Assembly (NCBI RefSeq): GCF_002760435.1
Contig: NZ_AUUU01000041.1
Span: 1-64,000, forward strand
DNA length: 64,000 nt
From: Clostridium sp. LS
GTDB lineage: Bacteria; Bacillota; Clostridia; Clostridiales; Clostridiaceae
Reading direction: 5' to 3'
The translations under genes were made by a program, and so were the position numbers. Below the pieces are notes generated by a model that saw only the letters and a program-made list of their open reading frames with translations, was not told the DNA's origin and ran no database searches. Positions 25,996-35,433 of this stretch are shown piece by piece (position 1 is the first letter of the stretch; each line of letters opens with the position of its first letter).

Positions 25996-26139
25996 ACTTT
26001 ATAATCATGTCGCATATAGCTTGGACAATTAATCCGTTTATATACGTATTCAGCTAGTTTAAACACAAGAATGTATATCTAATTAGATCCACCCCGTGGA
26101 GGCACAAAAGTTATTTATTAAGTAGTTCTTTTGGGCCGT
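25996..26139 (-). other. Leader of RNA locus A, remnant of an SRP-RNA-containing segment
   Basis: The 3' part of this leader aligns with the 3' end of the SRP RNA in locus B (shared GATTAA-TGTC, GATTA-AAAG and TTCGTTAAGC / CTCGTTAAGC blocks). The S domain with GGAAGGAAGCAGC and the Alu domain are missing. It may be a decayed duplicate or a distinct short RNA. Confidence 0.5.
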
Positions 26140-26145
26140 GAAGAT

Positions 26146-26174
26146 ATAATAACATATTTAAAATTCCTATGCAA
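26146..26174 (-). promoter_or_regulatory. Promoter of RNA locus A
   Basis: On the minus strand, TTGCAT (26174-26169), 17-base spacer, TATTAT (26151-26146). The spacer and flanks are nearly the same as at locus B. Confidence 0.75.
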
Positions 26175-26297
26175 GTACTAGGTTTGTGGTAATTTAAACC
26201 AGATATAAGTTATCATTTTCTGGAGAATATTAATATCTGAATTCTACAGTTATTATTATAAGAAGTAATAAAATATAATATTATTTCTAGGAGAGTA

Positions 26298-26326
26298 TTG
26301 ACAATACAATTGAACCATTATATACT
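26298..26326 (+). promoter_or_regulatory. Promoter of the methionine operon
   Basis: TTGACA (26298-26303), 17-base spacer, TATACT (26321-26326). The start of transcription is expected near 26333, just before the riboswitch. Confidence 0.88.
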
Positions 26327-26348
26327 AAACCTATAGGAAATAAGGAAA

Positions 26349-26460
26349 AACTTATCGAGAGTGGTGGAGGGACTGGCCCTGTGAAACCCAGCAACCGATA
26401 TAGTAATTTTATTACTAAAATTCGGTGCTAAATCCTGCAGCATTAGCTGGTAGATAAGAG
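26349..26460 (+). promoter_or_regulatory. SAM-I (S-box) riboswitch aptamer
   Basis: The P1 stem pairs ACTTATC with GATAAG(A). The conserved core AGAGTGGTGGAGGGACTGGC, then CCTGTGAAACCCAGCAACC and CGGTGCTAAATCCTGCAG, are those of the S-box. Binding of SAM stabilises P1 and favours the downstream terminator (26482-26512), shutting off methionine genes. Confidence 0.96.
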
Positions 26461-26481
26461 AGTGAATTTTGATGCAATGGT

Positions 26482-26512
26482 GCACTGGAGTTACATCTCT
26501 AGTGCTTTTATT
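26482..26512 (+). terminator. SAM-riboswitch-controlled terminator
   Basis: GCACTGGAG (26482-26490) pairs with CTCTAGTGC (26497-26505), then TTTTATTTT. It sits between the aptamer and the first gene, so it is the expression platform. Confidence 0.88.
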
Positions 26513-26577
26513 TTAAAGTATATACAAGTATTTCGATAAGAATAATGTATTATCAAACTAGTAATGGAGGGAATAGT

Positions 26578-27738
26578 ATGCCAAAATTAAGCAATAGATT
26601 GGATTGGTTTTCTGAATCTGTTATAAGAAAAATGACAAGAATAGCAAATGAGTATGGAGCAATAAATCTTTCACAGGGATTTCCGGATTTTGATCCACCT
26701 AAAGAAATTCTTGAAGGATTAAAAGAAGTTTCAGAAAAAGGGCCACATCAATATTCAGTCACGTGGGGAGCTCAAAATTTTAGAGAAAAATTAGCTCGTA
26801 AACAAGAAAAATTTATGGGAATCGAAATAAATCCAAATGAAAATGTTCTTGTAACCTGTGGAAGTACAGAGGCAATGATATGTGCAATGATGAGTGTTTG
26901 CAATCCAGGAGATAAGGTTGTAGTATTTTCACCATTTTATGAAAACTACACGGCAGATACAATTTTATCAGGTTCGCAGCCAATATTTGTTGAACTAAAA
27001 CCGCCTGCTTTTAATTTTGATAAAGAAGAATTAAGGAATGCATTTAAGCAACATCCAAAAGCACTTATTCTTTGTAATCCATCAAACCCTACAGGGAAGG
27101 TATTTACAGAGGAGGAACTATCATATATAGGAAGCCTTGCAAAGGAATATGATACTTTTATAATTACGGATGAGGTTTATGAACATATAATTTTTAAGCC
27201 GCATAAACATACTTATTTAGCATCTTTAGATGGAATGTTTGAAAGAACAATATCTTGTAGTTCATTATCAAAGACGTATTCAATTACAGGATGGAGACTT
27301 GGGTACATAATAGCAAACAAAGATGTTATTGAAAATTGTAAAAAGGTTCATGATTTTCTGACAGTTGGAGCTGCATCGCCATTGCAAGAAGCCGCTATAA
27401 AAGGATTAGAATTTGGGGAGGAGTATTATGAACAATTAAATGAAACTTATGAGAATAAGAAGAAGTTATTTTTAAATGGGTTAGATGAAATTGGTCTCAA
27501 ATATTATGAGCCCCAAGGAGCATATTATGTAATGGTTGATATATCCGAGTTTGGATATGACGATGATTATGAGTTCTGCAAATGGCTGGCAAAAGAAATT
27601 GGAGTTGCAGCAGTTCCTGGTTCAAGCTTCTTTAAGGAAAATATAAATAATTATATAAGGTTTCATTTTGCCAAAAAAGAAGAAACTTTAAAAGAAGCGC
27701 TTAAAAGACTTGAAAGGCTTAAAGAATTCAAGAAATAA
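26578..27738 (+). CDS. Class I aminotransferase, probably methionine/KMBA-type
   Basis: This 386-residue PLP enzyme of fold type I has INLSQGFPDFDPP near the N-terminus, CNPSNPTGKVF, DEVYEHI and the PLP Lys in SLSKTYSITGWRLGY. It resembles the methionine aminotransferase / kynurenine transaminase subgroup. Placement directly behind a SAM-I riboswitch and before metQNI points to transamination between methionine and 4-methylthio-2-oxobutanoate. ATG 26578 has GGAGGGAA. An earlier in-frame ATG at 26545 has no ribosome site. Aspartate or aromatic substrates remain possible. Confidence 0.87.
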   Translation: MPKLSNRLDWFSESVIRKMTRIANEYGAINLSQGFPDFDPPKEILEGLKEVSEKGPHQYSVTWGAQNFREKLARKQEKFMGIEINPNENVLVTCGSTEAMICAMMSVCNPGDKVVVFSPFYENYTADTILSGSQPIFVELKPPAFNFDKEELRNAFKQHPKALILCNPSNPTGKVFTEEELSYIGSLAKEYDTFIITDEVYEHIIFKPHKHTYLASLDGMFERTISCSSLSKTYSITGWRLGYIIANKDVIENCKKVHDFLTVGAASPLQEAAIKGLEFGEEYYEQLNETYENKKKLFLNGLDEIGLKYYEPQGAYYVMVDISEFGYDDDYEFCKWLAKEIGVAAVPGSSFFKENINNYIRFHFAKKEETLKEALKRLERLKEFKK

Positions 27739-27829
27739 AACAACAAGCATTATATAGCTAATCAAACCAATGATAATTTAAAGCATTGGAGATCAAATAA
27801 TATACAAATAAATTTTAGGGGGAAACGAA

Positions 27830-28672
27830 ATGAATATTTTAAAGAAATTAGCTACTTTAGTAGTTATAGGTGCAATAGGAACAAGTTTAGCTGGCTGCGG
27901 CAGTAGTAAAGAGGCTGCAAAAACGGACAGTAAAGATGGAAATAAGAAAATTGTAGTTGGAGTATGCCCAGGACCATATGGAGATATGGTTAAAGAAGCC
28001 TTAGCACCAGCGTTAAAGTCTAAAGGATATACAGTTGAAACAAAAGAATTTAGCGATTATATCCAACCAGACAAAGCACTAGATAATAAAGAAATAGATG
28101 CAAATTTATTTCAACATACTGAATACTTAAAGAAATTTAGTTCAGATAATAATTTGAAGATCTCACCAGTAATAGTTGTTCCAACTCTTGGAATGGGTGT
28201 GTTTTCAAATAAAATAACTTCATTGGATCAATTAAAAGATGGAGCTTCTATAGCAATACCAAATGATGCTTCAAATTTAGCGAGAGCACTTAAATTATTA
28301 AAGGCAAATGGGGTTATTAAGTTAAAAGATAATATTGATGAAACAAAAGCAACTGAAAAAGATGTAGCAGAAAATCCTAAGAATATTAAATTTACACCAA
28401 TTGAAGGGGCTCAGCTTGCAAGGAGCTTAGATAGTGTTGATGTTGCATTAGTTCCAGGAAATTTTGCATTTGCTTCTAAATTAGATTATTCAAAAGCACT
28501 AGCAGTTGAGAAGTTGTCTGAGAACTATAAAAATATTGTTGCCGTAAGAACAGAAGATTTAGATAAAGATTTAGGAAAAGATTTAAAAGCCGCTGTAGAA
28601 TCTAAAGAATTCAAAGACGCAATTGAAAATGGGAAATTTAAAGATTTTAGCAAACCGGATTGGTGGAAATAA
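27830..28672 (+). CDS. metQ: Methionine ABC transporter substrate-binding lipoprotein MetQ
   Basis: The 280-residue NlpA-family lipoprotein has a signal peptide and lipobox SLAGC (Cys near residue 23). IVVGVCPGPYGDMV begins the mature domain and the fold continues with the typical KALDNKEIDANLFQHTEYL and IAIPNDASNLARAL blocks. It binds D/L-methionine. It is the second gene of the S-box operon, directly before metN and metI. Confidence 0.95.
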   Translation: MNILKKLATLVVIGAIGTSLAGCGSSKEAAKTDSKDGNKKIVVGVCPGPYGDMVKEALAPALKSKGYTVETKEFSDYIQPDKALDNKEIDANLFQHTEYLKKFSSDNNLKISPVIVVPTLGMGVFSNKITSLDQLKDGASIAIPNDASNLARALKLLKANGVIKLKDNIDETKATEKDVAENPKNIKFTPIEGAQLARSLDSVDVALVPGNFAFASKLDYSKALAVEKLSENYKNIVAVRTEDLDKDLGKDLKAAVESKEFKDAIENGKFKDFSKPDWWK

Positions 28673-28717
28673 GAATAATACCTTAGTGTAAGAGAGCATA
28701 TAAAGGTGGTGAAAGTA

Positions 28718-29746
28718 ATGATTGAATTAAGGAATATAAATGTTGAATTTAAATTAAAGGGAAATTTAGTTCATGCAGTTAGGAATGTAAATTTAACAAT
28801 TAATAAAGGTGAAGTGTTTGGGATTGTTGGCTTAAGCGGAGCTGGAAAAAGCACTTTAGTTAGAGTTATAAATCTGCTGCAAAAACCTTCTTCTGGGAAT
28901 GTTTTAATTAACGGAGAAGATATTACCAAATTAAACAGAACAGAATTAAGAAAAACAAGACTTAAAATAGGTATGATTTTTCAACACTTTAACTTAATAA
29001 GTGGAAAGACAATATATGAAAATATAGAGTTTGTTCTTAAGGCTAATAATTACCCTAAGGAAAAAAGGAAAGAAAGAATTTATGAGCTTTTAGAATTGGT
29101 CAACTTAAAGGATAAGGCTCAAGCATATCCTTCAAATTTAAGTGGAGGTCAAAAACAAAGAGTTGGAATTGCAAGGGCTATTGCTAATAGTCCTGAGATA
29201 CTACTATGCGATGAAGCAACATCAGCGTTAGATTTAGAAAACACTGAAGAAATATTAAAACTCTTAAAAGATATAAAGGATAAAACTGGAATAACGATTG
29301 TGTTTATTACTCATGAAATGGAAGTAGCAAAGAAGTTATTTAATAGGGTTGCAGTTATGAATAAAGGAGAGATAGTTGAAGTTAGTGATGTATATTCAAT
29401 TTTTTCAGAGCCTAAACATGAAGTGACTAAATCTTTGATTAGCAGAAATTCAAATTTAGAATTGCCAAAGGAAATTTTAGATTCTGTAAATAAGGGCGAA
29501 ATTATCAAGATATTTTATCAAGGTCAAAATAGCTTAAAGCCTATTATTTCGGAAACGTCAAAGAACTTCAGTGTTGATATTAGTATAATACATGGGAAGA
29601 TAGATTACATTGATGGAAAACCCATTGGTACATTAATTATTAATATTACAGGTGAAAAAGAAGAAATTTCTAGAGCTAAGAAATATATAAAAGAAAATGT
29701 AATTAAAACAGAAAGAATTATAAATGAATATTTGGAGGTGATTTAA
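28718..29746 (+). CDS. metN: Methionine ABC transporter ATPase MetN
   Basis: The 342-residue ATPase has Walker A GLSGAGKST, signature LSGGQKQR, Walker B ILLCDEATSALD and the switch His in FITHEME. A C-terminal NIL regulatory domain (about 265-342) binds methionine and mediates trans-inhibition in this family. The start is ATG 28718 behind AAAGGTGGTGAAAG. An in-frame GTG at 28706 falls in the ribosome site. Confidence 0.96.
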   Translation: MIELRNINVEFKLKGNLVHAVRNVNLTINKGEVFGIVGLSGAGKSTLVRVINLLQKPSSGNVLINGEDITKLNRTELRKTRLKIGMIFQHFNLISGKTIYENIEFVLKANNYPKEKRKERIYELLELVNLKDKAQAYPSNLSGGQKQRVGIARAIANSPEILLCDEATSALDLENTEEILKLLKDIKDKTGITIVFITHEMEVAKKLFNRVAVMNKGEIVEVSDVYSIFSEPKHEVTKSLISRNSNLELPKEILDSVNKGEIIKIFYQGQNSLKPIISETSKNFSVDISIIHGKIDYIDGKPIGTLIINITGEKEEISRAKKYIKENVIKTERIINEYLEVI

Positions 29747-29749
29747 TAT

Positions 29750-30412
29750 ATGGATTCTACAGTTGAAATATTAAAAAACGAACTTGGGCAAGCAGTTTTA
29801 GATTCAGGTAAAATGATAGGTACTGCAATGATTATATCTCTAATCATCGGAGGAGTATTGGGTCTTATTTTGTATTTAACTTCAAGTAATTTGTTTTTTA
29901 AAAACAAAATAACAAATTCTATTGCAGGATTTATAATTAATTTAATCAGGTCACTTCCATTTGTAATATTATTAGTATTACTACTTCCTCTTACAAAAAT
30001 AATAGTTGGAACCAATATTGGCCCGGAAGCAGCAACGGTTCCAATAACTATAGCAGCAATAGCTTTTTTTGCTAGATTATCTGAAGGCGCATTTAGTGAA
30101 GTTGATAAAGGGGTTATTGAAGCAGCAATTTCATCTGGGGCGAGTATTAGACTTATTGTATTTGATGTATTAATAGTTGAGGCATTTCCAAGTTTAATCA
30201 GAGCAGTTACGGTTAACTTAGTAAGTTTAATTGGATATTCAGCAATGGCTGGAATAGTTGGAGGTGGAGGAATAGGTGACTTAGCTATAAGGTATGGATA
30301 TTATAGGTATGAAACTGGAGTAATGATTGTAACAGTTCTTATATTGATAGTATTAGTGCAAGTTATTCAATTGGCAGGAGACGCATTGGCTGTAAGATTA
30401 TCAAAAAGATAG
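29750..30412 (+). CDS. metI: Methionine ABC transporter permease MetI
   Basis: The 220-residue permease has five membrane segments. The coupling loop is EAAISSGASIRLIVFDVLIVEAFPSLI. Typical MetI stretches such as NLIRSLPFVILLVLLLPLTK and AMAGIVGGGGIGDLAIRYGY are present. Only 3 bases separate it from the metN stop. It completes the MetNIQ importer. Confidence 0.95.
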   Translation: MDSTVEILKNELGQAVLDSGKMIGTAMIISLIIGGVLGLILYLTSSNLFFKNKITNSIAGFIINLIRSLPFVILLVLLLPLTKIIVGTNIGPEAATVPITIAAIAFFARLSEGAFSEVDKGVIEAAISSGASIRLIVFDVLIVEAFPSLIRAVTVNLVSLIGYSAMAGIVGGGGIGDLAIRYGYYRYETGVMIVTVLILIVLVQVIQLAGDALAVRLSKR

Positions 30413-30446
30413 AATCTTTGTAGTAGTTAGAAGAATAAGTAAAATG

Positions 30447-30485
30447 CTAGGTATAAGTTAATTTTATATCTAGTTATTTTTATTA
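30447..30485 (+). terminator. Weak hairpin after metI
   Basis: CTAGGTATAA / TTATATCTAG (one G-U), then TTATTTTTATT. It may end or attenuate the methionine transcript before the dehydrogenase gene. Confidence 0.5.
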
Positions 30486-30512
30486 GCTATTATATTATGA
30501 AGGGAGCTAAAA

Positions 30513-31880
30513 ATGGAATACGCAAAATTAAAAGAAATAATTAAAGATAAAGAAAGATTAATTTTTGGAAGTGCAATAGATAAAAGATATTTAACTGATG
30601 GGTTGAAATTAGATTATGGAGAAGCAGATGTCTTGGTTTTTCCAAAAAATACACAGGAGATTATTGAAATAATGAAATTTGCAAATGAAAATTTAATACC
30701 AGTTACTCCAAGAGGGTCAGGAAGTTGCCTCACAGGAGCAACAATTCCAACCCAAAAAGGTATAATACTGGATGTATCAAAAATGAATAAAATACTAGAA
30801 ATAGATGAAGAAAATTTTAATATAACAGTAGAACCAGGAGTATTACTAAAAGATATTCAAGGGTATGTTGAAGAAAAAGGTCTATTTTATCCTCCTGATC
30901 CTGGTGAAAAAACTTCAACTATAGGTGGAAATATAAGTACAAATGCTGGTGGAATGAGGGCGGTAAAATATGGAGTTACCAGAGATTATGTACGTGAATT
31001 AGAAGTGATTACGGGAAATGGTGAGCTAATTACAGTGGGGAGTAAAACTATTAAAAATAGTTCTGGATTAGATTTAAAGGATTTAATTATAGGATCTGAA
31101 GGAACTTTAGCAATAATAACTAAGGCAACTTTAAAACTTATGCCAAAGCCTAATAAAACTGTTAATATATTAATAGCTTTTGATAAATTAGAAGATGGTA
31201 TAAACTCTGTAAGTAAAATATTAAAGTCAAATGCAAATCCTACAGCCATAGAATTTATGGAAAGAAATATTGTAGAAAATTCAGAAAAATTTTTGAATTT
31301 AAAATTACCTTTAAATTTAGGAAATGCTTATTTAATCCTTACCTTTGATGGTGAAGAAACAGAAATATCTGCAAATTATACAAAAGCAAAAAAAGCAGCT
31401 TTAAATAGTGGAGCATTGGAATTTAAAGTTTTAAATGATGTTGAGGCTAATGATACTTGGCAAATAAGAGGTGCGCTTGCAAGTTCAGTTATGGAATTCA
31501 ATGAGCAAGTCCCAATTGATATAGTAGTTCCTATAAGTAAAACTTCTGAGTTTGTTGAATTTACAAATAAATGCGGAAAAGAGTATGGCTTGCAGGTAAT
31601 ATACTTTGGACATGCAGGAGATGGAAATACTCATGTTAGCATAATAAGAAATGGATTGGAAGAAATTCAGTGGAAGAGAAAATCTCATGCATTAGCAGCA
31701 GAGTTATATAAGAAAAGTCTTGAACTTAATGGATTGCCATCAGGGGAGCATGGTATAGGATTGACGAAAAGCGAATATTATAAAAAAGTTACAAATAATG
31801 TTAATTTGCAATATATGAAAAACATAAAGAAGATTTTTGATAATAATGATATTTTAAATGTAGGAAAGGTTTATAGCTAA
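30513..31880 (+). CDS. FAD-linked 2-hydroxyacid dehydrogenase (GlcD / D-lactate dehydrogenase type)
   Basis: The 455-residue protein has an FAD_binding_4 domain (about 35-175) with PVTPRGSGSCLTGATIP and TIGGNISTNAGGMRAVKYG. The FAD-oxidase C domain follows (about 215-455) and includes the metal-binding FGHAGDGNTHVS and GLPSGEHGIGLTKSEY. The family oxidises D-lactate, glycolate or other 2-hydroxyacids. In clostridia some members pair with electron-transfer flavoprotein, but no etf gene is adjacent. Placement 100 bp after metI raises the idea of oxidising 2-hydroxy-4-methylthiobutanoate to the keto acid used by the aminotransferase at 26578. This is inference only. Confidence 0.9.
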   Translation: MEYAKLKEIIKDKERLIFGSAIDKRYLTDGLKLDYGEADVLVFPKNTQEIIEIMKFANENLIPVTPRGSGSCLTGATIPTQKGIILDVSKMNKILEIDEENFNITVEPGVLLKDIQGYVEEKGLFYPPDPGEKTSTIGGNISTNAGGMRAVKYGVTRDYVRELEVITGNGELITVGSKTIKNSSGLDLKDLIIGSEGTLAIITKATLKLMPKPNKTVNILIAFDKLEDGINSVSKILKSNANPTAIEFMERNIVENSEKFLNLKLPLNLGNAYLILTFDGEETEISANYTKAKKAALNSGALEFKVLNDVEANDTWQIRGALASSVMEFNEQVPIDIVVPISKTSEFVEFTNKCGKEYGLQVIYFGHAGDGNTHVSIIRNGLEEIQWKRKSHALAAELYKKSLELNGLPSGEHGIGLTKSEYYKKVTNNVNLQYMKNIKKIFDNNDILNVGKVYS

Positions 31881-31906
31881 TTATTACAAATTTTAATTAT
31901 ATAATG

Positions 31907-31984
31907 TACTTTTATATTGGTTGCATCCATTTATACTTGGATGTTTTATTGAACAAGTAAAATGGAACAACCATTATAAAAGTA
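31907..31984. terminator. Large convergent terminator/inverted repeat
   Basis: Arms 31907-31932 and 31960-31984 pair over about 24 of 26 positions. Inside is a second stem TACTTG/CAAGTA. It sits between the convergent dehydrogenase gene and aguB. Confidence 0.7.
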
Positions 31985-32015
31985 TAGATGTTAATTAGAA
32001 AAACTGTTTTTGATC

Positions 32016-32894
32016 TTATTTAATCATTAAATCTCCATCATAAGAAGTAATAATTTTATATAAATCTGGACGACGATCTCTAAAGATTCCCCATTCAATA
32101 CGCTGTGTTTCTAATGCATCTAAATCAAATTCCGCAACTAGTACAGTTTCCTCACTGCGATTAGCTTCAACAATTTTGTTACCTTGTGGTCCTGCAATAA
32201 AGGAAGAACCATAGAAGGTTATTTTAGAATCTTCATCTTCTTCAGCACCAACACGATTTGATGCAATAACAGGTATTAAGTTAGCAGCAGCATGACCTAA
32301 CATACAAGCTTGCCAGTGATCCTTTGAATCAATTGACCCATCTTGTGGTTCGGAACCAATAGCAGTAGGGTAGAATATCATTTCAGCTCCCATTAAAGTC
32401 ATGCATCTAGCAGCTTCAGGATACCATTGATCCCAACAGATACCAACACCAATTTTACCATAACGAGTATTCCAAACTTTAAAACCTGTATCACCAGGAT
32501 TAAAATAGAATTTCTCTTCGTAGCCAGGTCCATCAGGAATGTGGCTCTTTCTGTATGTGCCAAGTACTTCTCCATTAGCATCGATTATTGCTATAGCATT
32601 ATATCTAGCATAGTTTTTCTTTTCATAAAAACTAATTGGAAGTACAACCTTTAACTCTTTAGCAATTTCTTTAAAATGGTTGATTGCTTTGTTTTGTGCT
32701 ACTTCTGTAGCATATATGTAGTAATCAGATTTCTCTTTTTGACAAAAATATGGAGTTTCAAATAGTTCTTGAAGAAGAATTATTTGTGCACCTTTTTGTG
32801 CAGCCTCTCTTACTAGAGCTTCTGCCTTTGCTATATTTTCATCAATGTTACATGAACAGCTCATTTGTGTAGCTGCAACCTTAACTTTTCTCAT
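32016..32894 (-). CDS. aguB: N-carbamoylputrescine amidase
   Basis: This 292-residue nitrilase-family enzyme hydrolyses N-carbamoylputrescine to putrescine, CO2 and ammonia. The Glu-Lys-Cys triad is visible: Glu43 in LLQELFETPYF, Lys in TYRKSHIPDGPGYEEKFYF, Cys in GVGICWDQWYPEAAR. The last two blocks are diagnostic of AguB. The start is ATG 32894 behind GAGGTG. Upstream in-frame GTG 32903 and ATG 32900 overlap that site. It lies just downstream of aguA on the same strand. Confidence 0.95.
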   Translation of the reverse strand: MRKVKVAATQMSCSCNIDENIAKAEALVREAAQKGAQIILLQELFETPYFCQKEKSDYYIYATEVAQNKAINHFKEIAKELKVVLPISFYEKKNYARYNAIAIIDANGEVLGTYRKSHIPDGPGYEEKFYFNPGDTGFKVWNTRYGKIGVGICWDQWYPEAARCMTLMGAEMIFYPTAIGSEPQDGSIDSKDHWQACMLGHAAANLIPVIASNRVGAEEDEDSKITFYGSSFIAGPQGNKIVEANRSEETVLVAEFDLDALETQRIEWGIFRDRRPDLYKIITSYDGDLMIK

Positions 32895-32916
32895 AATCAT
32901 CACCTCATTTTATTTT

Positions 32917-33960
32917 CTATAGTGCTTTTAGATTTTTACCATATGGCATTTGTTGGGTAGTACAGTGAACATTTCCGCCTTCTTTAATAACAGCCATTCC
33001 ATCAACAGTTCTAATTTTTCTATCTGGGAAAGTTGAGCTTAATATTTTTTCAGCCATTTTATCAGATTCCTCTGCTGGGCCGCCAAAAGTAGGTAAGATA
33101 ATTCCATTATTTACAAAGTAGAAGTTTAAATAGCTTAATGTTAACCTTAAGCCATTGTATTCAGCTTTAGGTGGTTGATTAATCGGTATTATTTCGAATT
33201 TTCGTCCTTTAGCATCTGTTGAATTTTGCAATATTTCAAGATTCTCAAGAGTAATTTTATAGTTTTCATCAGTTGGATCATCGCAAGTTTGCATTATTAT
33301 TTTACCAGGTGCAGCAAAACAAGCTATATTATCAACGTGACCATCAGTTTCGTCACCATTTAATCCATTCTTCAGCCAAATAATTTTTTCTATATTTAAA
33401 TATTGCTTTAAATAATTTTCAATTTGTTCTCTAGAAAGGTTAGGATTTCTATTAGGATTTAACAAACACTCTTCTGTAGTTATTAAAGTTCCTTCTCCAT
33501 CTACGTGAATAGAGCCGCCTTCCATAATAAGAGGTGCATCAAATTTTTCAATATTATAATGTTCTAAAATTTGAAGGGCAACTTTATCATCCAAATCCCA
33601 TGGAGCATATTTTCCACCCCAGGCATTAAACCTCCAATTTACTCCAGCTCTATCACCATCCTTATTAATAATGAATGTTGGACCATTATCTCTAAGCCAA
33701 GCATCACTGTGTTCGATAGGGAGAAACTCGATATTAGATTCATTAAAAAACTTTTTCACAATTTCTAATTCGTTAGGATTAACAATTACTGAAACAGGTT
33801 CAAATTCAGCTATTGCTTTAATAAATTCTGTATATCCAAGACAAACACTTTCATGATTTTCTGGATGACACATAGATTCTTTAACTGGCCATGAAATGAA
33901 CGTACGCTCATGAGTAGTCCATTCAGCAGGCATTTTATAATTTATATCTCTTGGATACAT
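32917..33960 (-). CDS. aguA: Agmatine deiminase
   Basis: This 347-residue peptidyl-arginine-deiminase-fold enzyme converts agmatine to N-carbamoylputrescine. Family blocks are MPAEWTTHERTFISWP at the N-terminus, DAWLRDNGPTFI, GDETDGHVDN (catalytic Asp/His) and the nucleophile Cys in EGGNVHCTTQQMP. AAGGGG precedes the ATG. With aguB it forms the two-step agmatine-to-putrescine route. No arginine decarboxylase is in the window, so agmatine must come from elsewhere. No carbamate kinase or antiporter is seen, so this is the biosynthetic rather than the energy-yielding form. Confidence 0.95.
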   Translation of the reverse strand: MYPRDINYKMPAEWTTHERTFISWPVKESMCHPENHESVCLGYTEFIKAIAEFEPVSVIVNPNELEIVKKFFNESNIEFLPIEHSDAWLRDNGPTFIINKDGDRAGVNWRFNAWGGKYAPWDLDDKVALQILEHYNIEKFDAPLIMEGGSIHVDGEGTLITTEECLLNPNRNPNLSREQIENYLKQYLNIEKIIWLKNGLNGDETDGHVDNIACFAAPGKIIMQTCDDPTDENYKITLENLEILQNSTDAKGRKFEIIPINQPPKAEYNGLRLTLSYLNFYFVNNGIILPTFGGPAEESDKMAEKILSSTFPDRKIRTVDGMAVIKEGGNVHCTTQQMPYGKNLKAL

Positions 33961-34229
33961 ATAAATACCCCTTTTCTTTTTGATTTTTTATACCTTTACA
34001 GCATCTATCATATAATAAACTTACCATCAATTCAATGTCAAGATTAAATTGGTAGATACTTTATTCTTATGATAATAGTCGTAATTTATGTATATAAACG
34101 TTATCATAAGGAAATTTGGAATATTATACTTTTTTCATGAAATTAATATATAAGTTATTGTGATAAAATTAATTGGTAATTAGGTTTATTTTTATTATTA
34201 CAACGAGATAAAGTCTGGAGTGATTATTT

Positions 34230-35426
34230 ATGAATTACATTCAAAAGGGTACCCGCGAATTTAGGTTAACAAGCATTGCCTTATTTGCAGGGGGCTTTAA
34301 TACTTTTGCAATATTATATTGCACACAACCATTAATGCCATTTTTGTCGAAGGAATTTGGAGTTTCGCCTACAGTGGCCAGTTTATCATTATCGGTTACA
34401 ACTTGTACCTTGGCAGTAAGTATGCTTTTCTTTGGTTCATTATCAGAAGTTTTAGGAAGAAAATCGATTATGTGCTTCTCTCTGTTTGCTTCATCAATAT
34501 TAGCTGTATTATCTGCATTTGTTCCTAATTTTAGCAGCCTATTAATCATAAGATGTTTACAAGGTTTTGTTTTAGCAGGTTTACCGGCTATAGCAATGGC
34601 ATATATTAGCGAGGAAGTTGATAAGTCGAGTTTAGGAATGGTAATGGGACTATATATTAGTGGTAATTCAATAGGAGGAATGAGTGGACGTATTATTATA
34701 GGAGTTATTACAGATTTCTTTAATTGGAGATTAGCTTTAGGTACTATAGGATTCTTAGGACTTATAGCCAGCTTTTTATTTTGGTCAAATCTGCCTGCCT
34801 CAAAACATTTTGTGCCTAGAACATTTGAAATAAAAAAGTTGATAAAATCTAGCTTTAATCACTTAAAAAATCCAAAGCTCCTTTGCTTATATTGTATAGG
34901 TTTTTTGATTATGGGAAGTTTTGTTTCCTTATATAATTTTATTGGGTATCAATTAATTGAACAGCCATACAATCTTAGTCAAACCTTAGTGAGTCTTATT
35001 TTTGTAATGTATATTTTTGGGACATTTAGCTCAACCTTTATGGGTCGTATGGCTGATAAACATGGACAAGATAAAATGCTTTATGTGTCAATATTCATAA
35101 TGCTATTTGGAATATGCACAACCTTAAATGTAAATTTATTCTTAAAAATTGTTGGGATAGCCTTTTTAACTTTTGGTTTCTTTGGAGGACATTCTATTGC
35201 CAGCAGTTGGATTGGAAAATTATCAACTCATGATAAAGCACAAGCCTCATCCCTTTATTTGTTATTCTATTATGTTGGTTCTAGTATAGGCGGAACCGCT
35301 GGTGGAAGGTTTTGGTCTTTATATGGATGGAGTGGAGTGGTAAGCATGATTTCTAGTTTTTTATTAATAGCATTTCTGATTTTATTTGCTTTATCATCAA
35401 TTCTAAAACATGCGAAAGTAGTTTAA
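34230..35426 (+). CDS. MFS transporter (YnfM/arabinose-efflux-like)
   Basis: The 398-residue protein has twelve predicted membrane helices. The family loop GSLSEVLGRKSIM lies between helices 2 and 3, and GRMADKHGQDKML is the corresponding loop in the second half. It resembles the YnfM/YdhP drug-proton antiporter group. The substrate is unknown. It is monocistronic and shares the terminator region 35434-35461 with the convergent RNA locus. Confidence 0.87.
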   Translation: MNYIQKGTREFRLTSIALFAGGFNTFAILYCTQPLMPFLSKEFGVSPTVASLSLSVTTCTLAVSMLFFGSLSEVLGRKSIMCFSLFASSILAVLSAFVPNFSSLLIIRCLQGFVLAGLPAIAMAYISEEVDKSSLGMVMGLYISGNSIGGMSGRIIIGVITDFFNWRLALGTIGFLGLIASFLFWSNLPASKHFVPRTFEIKKLIKSSFNHLKNPKLLCLYCIGFLIMGSFVSLYNFIGYQLIEQPYNLSQTLVSLIFVMYIFGTFSSTFMGRMADKHGQDKMLYVSIFIMLFGICTTLNVNLFLKIVGIAFLTFGFFGGHSIASSWIGKLSTHDKAQASSLYLLFYYVGSSIGGTAGGRFWSLYGWSGVVSMISSFLLIAFLILFALSSILKHAKVV

Positions 35427-35433
35427 AATAAAA

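Noticed and set aside
26141-26600. Possible T-box or tRNA in the leader before the methionine aminotransferase
   Set aside because: The sequence matches the S-box core instead. There is no specifier loop or T-box TGG motif and no cloverleaf.
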